Assembly: GCA_002633005.1 (NCBI GenBank)
Contig: NMRA01001194.1
Span: 1-41,405 of the forward strand
From: Phoronis australis
Lineage: Eukaryota > Phoronida > Phoronidae
Direction of reading: 5' to 3'
Length of the DNA stretch: 41,405 nucleotides
Shown piece by piece: positions 21,794 through 33,700 of this stretch. How positions within the stretch are numbered: position 1 is the stretch's first letter; each line of letters starts with the position of its first letter. A program made the translations under genes and the position numbers. Below the pieces are notes generated by a model, which did no database searches, was not told the origin of the DNA, and saw only the letters and a list, made by a program, of their open reading frames with translations.

Positions 21794-24700
21794 GTAAGAG
21801 AGCGTGATAACTCATCAAGCACCCATGAAATTGTACCCTATCGTTTTGACGGTGAAAACCGATTATAAATCCCGAGCACATATTAAAATTTCTTTTAATT
21901 ATCGACTCCATCTTCAGAATAGTTGATGATAACAACGAATGTGTTTTCATTTCATGTCTTCGAACTTTTATCTTGTTTCGATATTTATGGGCCCTCTTTG
22001 AAAAACATTGTTTTGGTTCTTGTTTTGATATGGACCTCTTTTGTTTTCTTTTTGTTTTATTTTGTGATAGCGACATTTCGTAACCCTAGTTACACAGAAT
22101 GACACTACTTACCCAGTGGTATTCATCGACTGACTGGGAAGGAAGATTCACCGCCTCTAGCTTGCCTTGCAGTGTAATCCAGATTGGAGTTTACGATTTC
22201 GAATTGGTTGAATAAATTAGTAATGCGTGGGACTATAAAAGCTCTCTTGGAGGGAGCCTTACACGAAGGAACTTGTTAGGTCTCCCCCACTATGATTTTA
22301 AGTGATATACAATGTATAGCCTTTTGTATTTGGAGACTCTGTGATCAGCAATGTGGATAATTGATGAATTGTGAGATAAAGCAAGTAATTGCCGCCAGAC
22401 CAGGTTCATTCGGTACAATTCGTCATTTTCCGTAAAAGTTTAATATGTTCATTTTCTTAGTAGAGCAGTAATGCATACGATAACATCACACAGAAATGGA
22501 CGAACTTAGTATCGAGCGAGCGTGGTCAGACCATAATTATTCTTAAGATTCCTATTTCTTTAGGACATGTGCCAATGGGCCCTACAAGCCAACCTAGTGG
22601 CAAACCTAAGTCCATTGACCCTCCAGCAGCCAATGCGCCCGGTGGCGATACGCCTGACTCTAAACCCGACAGCCCCAGTGAGTTAACATTTTACATTCTT
22701 TTATATGCAAAATGGGTCTACTCAACCGCTGTTCATTAATGGACCTGTGCCCAGGGACAAGGATTAACTTTTTATTGAATGTTGACTTGTTATCGTGTGA
22801 TTTACAGTTTAAATGTCAAGAATGGTAGCTTTGTAACTAAGGCAATGAAAACTAAGATGATCTGAATTCTTTTACTTACAACCACCGTTTGAAACAAACT
22901 ACTAAGCTGTGATTAAGCAATGATGTATTTGGTGCAAAATATCAACATGTTTTGTATACCAATGCTGGGCACGGGCAGCTGGGATTTATAATGAAAGCTA
23001 TGCGTGAAATTAGAACATGCAAACCGAGAAGAGAGAACGTTGTTAATTTTAATATGTTCATTTTCTTAGTAGAGTAGTAATGCATAAGATAACATCACAC
23101 AGAAATGGACGAACTTTGTATCGAGCGAGCTTGGTGAGACCATAATTATTATTAGGAGTCATATTTCTTTAGGACATGTGCCAATGGGCCCTACGAGCCA
23201 ACCTAGAGGCAAACCTAAGTCCATTGACCCTCCAGTAGCCAATGCGCCCGGTGGCGATACGCCTGACTCTAAACCCGACAGCAGCAGTGAGTTAACATTT
23301 TACATTCTTTTATATGCAAAATGGGTCTACTCAACCGCTGTTCATTAATAGACCTGTTCCCAGGGACAAGGACTAACTTTTTATTGAATGTTGACTTGTT
23401 ATAGTGTGGTTTATAGTTTAAATGTCAAGCATTGTAGCTTTGTAACTAAGGCAAGGAAAACTAAGAAGATCTGAATTCTTTTACTTACAAGCACCGTTTG
23501 AAACAAATATCTAAGCTGTGTCTAAGCAATGATGTATTTGGTGCAAATATCAACACGTTTTGTATACCAATGCTGGGCACGGGGAGCTGTGATTTATAAT
23601 GAAAGATATGTGTGAAATTAGAGCATACAGCCCAAGAAGAGAGAACGTTGTTAATTAGTGACATCGACCGTGCTGGTGTTAAGAAAAGAAGGCCTGCTAC
23701 CTTACGTATATGTAGACTTTGTTAAGTATACAGCTTTACTATTGTTATTGGTTATAATTCATATTACGTGTAAATCATTAAATCACGTGAAAAACTATAA
23801 CGCGGTCAGTATGTATCTTTTAAGGATATTTGGGACTTTATCAACAAGTCTGTGTTTTCAGCTACGGTTCTGCAAAATCCCTGGATAAAAGTATAATTAT
23901 ATTTTCTCAAAGTGGAAAGTCTGTGAAACTTGTTTAATCCAAACTCCTTGACTGGCTCACGTGACCATTCTCTGGTAGAATTCTTCCAAAAAGTAGGTAA
24001 ATTCATAGGAAAATATAGGTAAATACATCAGTTGCATGATCAAATTTCTTTTGATACAAATATTGAAGATCAAATCTCAAAAACACTGTTAATGTTTTTG
24101 AATTATCCTTTAGTTTTCGTTTTGTGCAAATTTTGTTCATTTTTTCATGAAAATTCTAAAAATTAGAATTCTTGACAACCTCTAATGCCAGAGTGACAAA
24201 CCATTCTTAGCTGCGTTTTAGTAGACAACATTGTATAGAGTGTAATATCTGGTAGTTTCACTTAGTTTAACTGCCGTTTCTGAAACAGGCCTTTGGTGTA
24301 CCGAAGTTAACTAAATTTGGACATTTTTCTAAGGTAAACGTTGAACGTCGATTCTTGTTATAATTGGTGACCTAACTCCTTGTACAATGTGTTACGTTTC
24401 TAGGAAAAGACAACGAGCCGGACCCTGAAGGTGACCCACCGAAGATAACGGTAAAATTAACTGAAATAATATGATGTGATTAATGCAATATTAACAAGTG
24501 ATCGATTTCAAAAGTAAAAGATAGAAATTTAGAGCGTAAATTCAACTTAACCTAATTTCCGAGTCATGCGAAACGATCCCGAAATCGCGCCCACGGAAGT
24601 TTTTATCAAACATATTTCCGAAAGCACCTCGTGGGTTCTTCATGATTCCCATGGCTGAAGAAAGAACAGACTGTCGGAGCTTTGTGAGACGAAAGATTAC

Positions 24701-27700
24701 TTTTGAACTGAGTAAAGGTCAGTATAGACTATGATCAATTTTCCAGCGGTAAATGGCCTTAATAAAACTTGTTTTTTACAAAAACCTTGTGCCACCTTAA
24801 AAAAACTAGCCGATGTTCCGTAAGTGAGTCCCTTATTTCCTTGATCATGTAACAAGAGCCAATCATTCTCTGAGCTACGCAAAACTGACAAATTTCACTA
24901 TAAGAACACCACCATTGCCTAACAGAGGGTGGTCCTCTGAATCCACTGGAAACAAATTGCTAAGCAAAGCAAAGCCACATAAATCATGAAGTACTGTGTT
25001 GGCGACGTAGTTATAATGATATTTGCGGATTTCTATGTTGGCAAGTAGCATCATATGGTAATAAAAACAACGACGGATTTAAAACTGCTTGAAATGTTTC
25101 GGCGTTTACTAATATACCATCATCAGAAGAAAAAAACACAGTGGTCACCTCGCTAGCCCCAACAAGTTACGATACACAGACACAGTAGTAACAATAGACT
25201 GTACTAACAATGACAACCTGTGGTGTGCCAGTTGCCTGTTGAGACTAGGCTGGCACTATGAACTATTGATGTGTAGAGCCACACGACTTTTAACCTCCTT
25301 TGTTGTTTATGCTCGGTCTATTATAGCAAATTCATTGAGAGAGCATTGCTCATAACAATGATTGGAGCTTTGCAGACTAACATTAATGAGTGAAACCGTC
25401 AGAATTTAGATGTTCCGTGGTCCGGGTTTTCAAATGGCGAACAATTTCGCCTACAGTGTATATAACTGGAGCCACATTCAGCACAGATAAATTTGTACAC
25501 TACACTGGACTGTAGACCCACAGGAATTTTGTCCTCAGGGTTAAATAAATTGGACAGTTTTAGAGTCATGAATATTAACACAACTCTTAAGTCAACGGAG
25601 TAATAATTCACGTATTTGTTGAGTTTTCGTTGAGTGATCTTGACGAACATTTCAACATAGGGTATTTTAAAGTACTTGTGTTGACTCCAATGTAACCCTG
25701 ATGGTATTCATCGGTTGCCAAAACGAAACCTTTGACCAGGGGTCATTTTGCAACGATCAAAACTGGCCCGGGTCTTTTTTTCCACGGGAGTGAAACTTTA
25801 CAACTGTTTCCCCAATCGCAAGCAAATGATCCTTCGTTTGACAGTGATTGAGACCATTAGATCTCAAAATTTTCCAAAAATATAGACGAAATTTGTTCGG
25901 AAGACGTTGATGGTGATGACATTTATAAATTTTATTTTTTACTAAACATACTTAATTCTACCCTAAGCCCAAAACAAAAATAACACCGAAACAAACGAAC
26001 GCAAACAATTCCCTGCACGCATACACGGCGCAACCTCAGCCGCGCGTAAGTTGGCTTTCCAACCCTAAAGTGGATGTCTGTGGTTCGCCGATTTTCACTA
26101 CACGTCATTAGCGCGAATTTTAGCGTGAGCACGCCGAGCGTGCTGACAAACAGTTTTCCAAATTCTCTCCACAACGTTTTGTGTAGAAAATGGTAGCTGA
26201 ATAAACGAACGAGTAAACAACATACGACCCATACCCCCATCCGTGAACTACTTTAATTAGCGACTTTGTATAATAAAATTATTGGCTTTCACAATCGGTC
26301 ACCATGTTGGTTTTCAGACGCCAAGAACATGTCCTAGGTAACCGCCTTGGTAGTCATCACAATGTCTGAAAACTAACATTCTGACCACAGAGAAATTCAA
26401 TAGTTGTATAACACTCTACTTAGAAATGTCCTTCACAAACCACCTCAATGGACTGTGTGCAAGTTGAAGTGGAAAATGTGACCTTCTCACTTCTGACCGT
26501 CCTGTTTACGACTTTTGCCCTGGTTAATTATTCCTAGTGGCGTAAATTTGTTTGGACATGTATCTCTGATGACGGTATTTTGAATAAATGCTTGATGATA
26601 ACTTTGTAATTAGAGCGTAGATTCACAGTGGAATTTGGCCAGCGAAGGACCTTCAAACAATGATGACGAACTTGGGTATGACGTCTACGCAGACGCATTC
26701 GTCGAGTTGGTACGGGATGAGCGTGTTTCAAATGGCACTACCATCGGTGTCTACGGAAGTTGGGGCGCAGGGAAGACATTCTTGCTGAACCGCTTGAGTG
26801 AAAAATGCAAGCAGATAGAGTCCAACGCTAAGAAGGCAAGTAGTATTTGGCGAACTGGGTAAGGTCGGTAGCTGGCAATTGTTTTAGTTCCACAAACGCC
26901 CAATACGTCTGTACATGTAGGTGCCTCATTGCAGCTTTTCCGTGTGTCATGCATGGGAAGACCTGCTGATGGTGTTATATACATTTACTACTTCAAAGAC
27001 TACTTATTACATTCTAACTTGAACATTTTGTTACGAAAGCCGGGTCTATTTACAATTGATCAGTTTAAAATAAAACTATTAATAAAAAGTAACTGTGTTT
27101 ACTTTACATTGCGCAAGCATGTTTTTACAAAAGTTGCGTTATGTGGTTTAAAGTTTTAGACACATCAAGTTTTTCGGTAAAAAGATCGTTTTTACGGTTC
27201 ATATGGAAATCCTACACTCGTTCCAGGTTGATGACATGGGCAAAACCTCTTGGCAAGTCTATGCATTTTGACGGAATTTCCAAGAGGTTTTGGGCATGTC
27301 ATGAACTTGAGACGAGTATAAGAATATCTAGATACGTTATATCATCGCACGGAAATTGTCGAATATTTTATCGATGGAGTGTGTTCATGATTATAGAATT
27401 AGAGATACGTGGATGTACAAAAGCTTCAATGAATGCATTTCACGTGATTTTGGATGAACGCTTTGTTAGACAAAATCAGGAAGAGGTTATCTCTTCCTGA
27501 CAAAAGTAATACTTGTTAATCTCATAAGTAAGTGTCAAGATCATGCACGAATCCCTAGAATGAACAACTAGTTATTATCAATTTAAGCTAATTGTCTACT
27601 TGATGTCTACACTTACCATCAAATCAATTATTAACTTCCATACTCAACCCATAGAAGTAATTGTTTCCCTACCATTTAATTCATGAACGAAAAATCTTAA

Positions 27701-30700
27701 TTCATGTTATAAGGTCCTCGTAATCATGTCACCGACGTTTGTGAAGGGGGTCAAGTTTTGCTTGAAACAAGAATAATTCTTTAAAAACCCACCTCAGAAA
27801 TTCTTGTTCAAACTACATCTTTTACAGGAATCGCAACCTCCAAGCTATCGCCAAATGAAGACAAGGTTATGTTGCCGTTTCTCGTGTAACATATGTGCCT
27901 ATCTTACTTTACTTGCGTTCGTGGTACTGGGTTTTGGCATAACTGCAGGAGGTTTGGTTTTGGGACTTGGTGACGAAAACAACACAACGGGAAATGGAAG
28001 TGCAACAAACTCACCAACAGTTTTACCTCAAATATATGTGATGTCGAGTTTCGGCGGATTTGTCGTTATAGTTATCCTATTCGCCCTGATTAAGTGCTGC
28101 TGTATCAGTGGGTGCAAGATGTTCGACGAATTCTTCAAATTACTGTTACTCGTGTTCTTCAAACAACCATCGCAGCAACGAAGCACCACGGACAACAAAT
28201 CAACACCAAGCAACTTAAAAGTGATTGAAGCTCGTTTCAACGCTTGGGAGTTCTCTGGCTCTGACCATCTGTGGGCTGGTATAGTTACAAACATCTGTAA
28301 TGTTGTAGAACAAGAATTCGGTTACTGGAAAACTAGACTGTTCCGTTTCGTTGAAGGCAAAGCCACAGACACTGAGCAAAGCAGAGCCGTCGAAGACAGT
28401 TTTTGCTTCAGGTCATGCTGCGTCTCGGGAGGGACTGAACGTCACTATAGCCAGGTACCCACGGACGATAACACGACAACCGGAGTACAACCAAATTCTG
28501 GAAGCGACACAAGCAATGTGCTGGAAGAGCGGCAATCCTGTCTGCGGATATCCTATTACTTTACCTTTTTCTTGATAATCTCCATGTTAATTTTTTCAGT
28601 AACAGTAATTATTTATTATGCCCAAACAACGCCCCCAGCCACGCGCGAGCAACTCCTATTTGGCGTAGCGCTTGCGGGTTTGGTTACAGCGCTAATACCG
28701 ATAATTAAAACAACCGTGGGTTTGATTAGTTCCCTGTGTCAATCTGAGGCGGAACGTGTAGTGCGGATGAAGAGGCACTTGACTCGTTCAAATTTTGACG
28801 AGGAATTAGGATTTATGAACAGAGTCAAATTAGAAGTATACTTTATTAACGATTTTATTAGATATATGGAATACATATACCAGACAGATTATCGCCTACT
28901 TATAATCATTGACGATCTTGACAGAGTGGAAAAAGACAAAATTCACAAAATTCTTGAAGCTGTTAATATATTGTTCTCCGATAACACTCTGCCCTTCATT
29001 TCGCTAGTTGCCGTTGATCCACTGATTGTCGTGAAGGCTATCGAGCAATCATATCCCAAAGTGCTGTTAAAAGCTAATATTAACGGTCACGAGTATCTGA
29101 AGAAAATCATTCACCTGCCTTTTTGCATTCCCTTGCCCAAGGACGAGTCAGTTAAGCAGTATGTTAACGCCATGGTGAAAACAGAAAAGTCCAGTAATGC
29201 CGTCCGTAATGACAGTAATGTTGAACCTAAACACTTAGAACTTGGACACGTACATGATAGCCAAATGAATGAGCGAAAGGCGGACGGTGATACTCCGTCA
29301 AAAAGTGATGAGCAAAGAGAAGTTGAGAATGCCTCGTTGAGAACAGCGATGGATGGTTTGAGAGAAACGAGTGAATTCCTCGCACCTAACGCGCGAAATA
29401 TCAAACGTATTCGTAACATACTGATGGCAACGTTTAAGCTTGTGATGAGAGGGGAAAAGATGAGCGACAACGAAATTCACGAGCTGGCGCGATGGGTGCT
29501 TTTCACAGAGCAGTGGCCATATAGAGCGAGTTGGTTGATACATCTTTGCGAAAAGTGCGAGTACGATTCGGAGAAACAGCTATTCACGTTATACGAAGAA
29601 TGCGAGAAAGAATTGGCCAAGCCGTCCAACTGGAAAGCGCTACTTAGCCTTGATCACAACCCAAGGCTGTTCAAATTATTCCTAAAGAAATACAAGTTTA
29701 AAGTGAGTGACGTGAAAAAGTTTTTGCCAGTAACTGTAAACCTTGACTACACAATCAGGACAATAATAGTGAATGCTGAATCGGAGAAAACTGCAAAAAT
29801 GTATCGCGAACAGTTGAAATCGAATGAAGTTGGAAAAGCTGGAGAAAATCAATCGACACTAAATGCAGCGGAAATGACTAGATCAGAAAATAGAAGAGAT
29901 GGCAATGAAGGTACCATTAAATTAGTTTTAACAATTTTTCAAATCAGAATATATTGTTGCACCTAACTGTCTCAAGCTGTCTAATAGCCGTCTTTCCGTG
30001 GCGTAATTCAGAGGCACCCCATTCTGCAAACTTACATTTCGCGAGAGACAAAAACATCGCCGAGTATCTGTTTAACAGTAAATCAATATGGTGTCGACCC
30101 AATGTTCCCCAGCCAGATGTTCCCCCGGCCTTATGTTCCTCTGTCTCCATTTTCCACCGGTCCTATGTTGCCCAGCAGAGGGTCTCGATGTTATCCCTAC
30201 TCGTTAGTTTAGGTTCAAGGGCGATAATTTGATGCGCCCCACTATTTTTATGTGAAGACACTCATAACGCTTACACTCATGTCGTATTTTCGGAAATTGT
30301 CCACTTCCTTGGAGAACGGTTTTCCGATAGCATTTACCCGGAACGTTCTAAATGTACACACCCAATGTATGGATTTTTTTGCAAGATTCGTTGTAAGTTT
30401 GTATTGTTTAGAACTCAAATGAAATACATATGCCAAACAATGGTCACTTTAGTGTTCCGGATTTTGAGAACCAGTTTGATGCTCGTCGTCCAGTAGGGGG
30501 AACTGGTTCTCAAAATGAGGGGACCCTTTAAGTGACTATTACCCAAATCTCAAGCACTCGTTTAACAGTTCAGTCTCTCTGGAGTAGTCAGCAATCAAAT
30601 TTGTTCTTACATAATTCAAAGCTTGGATTCTCCAGGGAAACCTGCATTGTATCTAGCAGACCTACATTTTGTGAGAGACACAAACAGTGCCCTGTGTTTG

Positions 30701-33700
30701 GCTAAGAGTAACCGAATAATACCATTGTGTTTAGAATTATTTCATTGACTTAGAGATTTTTACGGGGGGACAGCAGTCCACTCGCCACCAAAAGACGAGA
30801 CAAATCACGTGGAAGCCACAGAAAATCAGTCACCAGACACTCTACGTAAGCTGACAAATAAGTGAAGTATCAAGATTTTACCACCTGAAAGGTGCTTGCT
30901 GCACAAATTCAGCAATCACTTTCGCAATGGTCATCATTGCCATTACAGCACACGTGAAATCGTGGTAATGGCTTTAGAGTGCTTTAAAGATTTGAGTACC
31001 TTGTTAAAACACTTACAGAAAGTGGGCATCATTTAATCTAGATTTAAATGTAGTTACTTTATATTTACTGCATGTTTATGGGGTACATCTTTAAAGCATA
31101 CGTTGTACACATCAAGTTTTTACGGAAGACGAATTCTTCACGCTACAATGAATTGTGTAGGATGCTGGTAATCCAACGCAGAATGAAACAAACTTCTACA
31201 CTTATATCAAAGCAAAAGTTTGGGCTTAGTGTTGATGCGTTTCACCACCAAGTTTTGTTTAGGAGATAGGACAGTCAATCACACATTCGAGTTCATCAGT
31301 AAATCTACCCGTGCAACTTACGTTCTTAATCATATCCCTACCTCTGCGAGACAAGCGCCGACATTGCTCGTAGCGTTCATGTCAATAGAATACACTCTAC
31401 ATCATTTGGTTTCTCTCTATTTATTTCTCAATAGTTTTTATTTGATGAATATTTTGGGTGAATATCGTTTATTTCTTTCCTTTTGTTTCTTTTACATGTT
31501 CCATTACTTTCCAGCGCCACGTGAACGACTCGAGAAAAACGTAAAAGCCAGTGGCATGAAGTTTCTCGGTCAAACGCCACGTGATGGCAATTGCTTCTTC
31601 CATGCTATGGTGTCTCAGTGTAAGCGAACGAACACTCGCCCTGATATCACACCTCAAAAGCTTCGAGAAGAAACTGTTGGCCATATGAAAGTAAGCGTTT
31701 TGAAAGTAATCAGGATCCGTGTCAATTGTATCGCCTCTGACATGGAATGTTCTAAATACATCAATTTTGTAGATTAAATCTATAGTCAGTGATCGATGAT
31801 TCAGGACAATGTGGTTATAAACGCTAGAATTTTTTTCGGCATTATTTCATGCGAACAGATCGCGTACATGTATGGGTAACGCACTGTTTCTCAGAATGAT
31901 TTGTCGTCACTTTTATGCTCCCGCATATTTATTTGTCGACTCATTATGCCGTCTTCCTCGTCCCTCTGGTGTCCAGCATCCGGAGTCCGCTGCTCTATCT
32001 CCAAAATCTTTCGATATGTGTTCATGAATTTTGCGCATGTTTCTTTTATGAATGGCACGGATGAGCGAACATTAGGGCGGATCCGACCACTGGTGCGCCC
32101 CTTGGTGTCAATTTTAGTTTTTAGGGTTTTCTCTGTATCTTCAAAGGTCCTCAACATATTTTCATAAAATTTGGCAGATAGGCATCTATTGGCAAGATGA
32201 AGCTATCCCCCGTTTTCGACTGAATTTATGGTATTTTGCGTCACACAGTGGCTGTTTTGTTTGTTTGTTGTCGTCCTCACCTCTGTCAACCAAACCACTC
32301 TGAGCATGATTGTGAAAATTGGCATATATGGTCCTATTGTAAAGAGGACGAATGACAATTTTCCGACGATTTCGACTACCGTGGCGCTTCTAGTGGCGGT
32401 TTTGGTTTGTTTTTTGCGCCCCTGTCTGTATCTCCTAAACCCTCGGCAGGATCTTTGTTAAATTCAGAATATATATTTATATGAAGCTGACAATGGACCA
32501 CCACAACTTTGAGACCAATACGACGAATGCCGTGTCCCGTAATGGCAATTTCATTTTTCCGTTTTCCTCTGTTTCTCTGAAATTTCGTGACAGATTTTTA
32601 TGATAATTGGTAATTGAGTTTCTATTAAAGAAATGGTATCAAGCACCACTTTTTAGGATGGTTCGACGTATTTTGCTTCTAATGGCCAATTTTTACTGTT
32701 TTCTAGTCTATTTTTGAAGTCCGACCTGGATTGTTCTAAAAATCCCTCGACCCTCTCACCCCGCGACCCCCTCGACCCATTTTACCCAAGCTCGACTCAA
32801 TCTGAACATAGACCAAGCGCTGACCTGGAGGACCAACGAATTGGGCCATGAGCTCGGATGGCTTTTCCCGTCATTTTTTTGGAATAAAGAGAGTATTCGG
32901 CAAGTTGGAAAGCCAAAAACAGAAAAAAAAAACAACGTCACCATATTAAATTTAAGACCTACCAACGTTACAAATGTTGTTTCCAGCAGGGCATAATCGT
33001 CTCGTCTTCTCTTCAGTAAATGACAGATTCAAGCTTTTTTGGGAGAGTGCAAAGAACCGAAGAGTAATGTATGCTGGAAAATACAGTTGGAAAAACAAAT
33101 TGATAACTAAAAGGAGTATTTCAACGTTATGTGGAGTATAATATAAACGAATGTACAACAGAAAGCAAGTTATAAAAATGTGAAATTATTTTCGTTCACA
33201 TTAACGTACTCTCTCCCTAAGTTTAGGAGAACTGGGCCATTGGTAGCCACTTGTGGAACTATTTCCTTGACAACAATAGCGCGCTCATAATGCACTATTT
33301 CAGATCACGTTCTTACGACACTTTCTGTTTTTAACCACCAGAGCAGATTAGCGTGTAGGTTGTCTTGTGGGAGTCATTAGGCGACGAAATGTGGTTATGA
33401 AATGTTTAAACGTCGAAGAAAAATCATTGCTGCATGTCGTGGGTAGACGATGTTGTGAATAGTGGGTCATTGGGGTTGGAGGTCGAGGGTGTCGTGGGTC
33501 GGCGGGGTGTCGGGTCGAGGGGTTTTGGAACAATACGTCTGCCCCTCTATTTAACCAAACCAATCTAAGAATGAAAACTGGCACAGTATGCGTCCACTTT
33601 TTGGGAATATGTTTGTGCTTTGACCGCAAATTTGTTGGGAAATCACTGGAGCACGACACTGTAAAGAAAGAACAATCACTCATGGTTTTTTGAACCCCTG

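Noticed and set aside
27141-27500. Open frame in intron 5 as a possible extra KAP exon
   Set aside because: It spans the hairpin, has no KAP motif, and the flanking exons already join in phase 0 with continuous domain homology.
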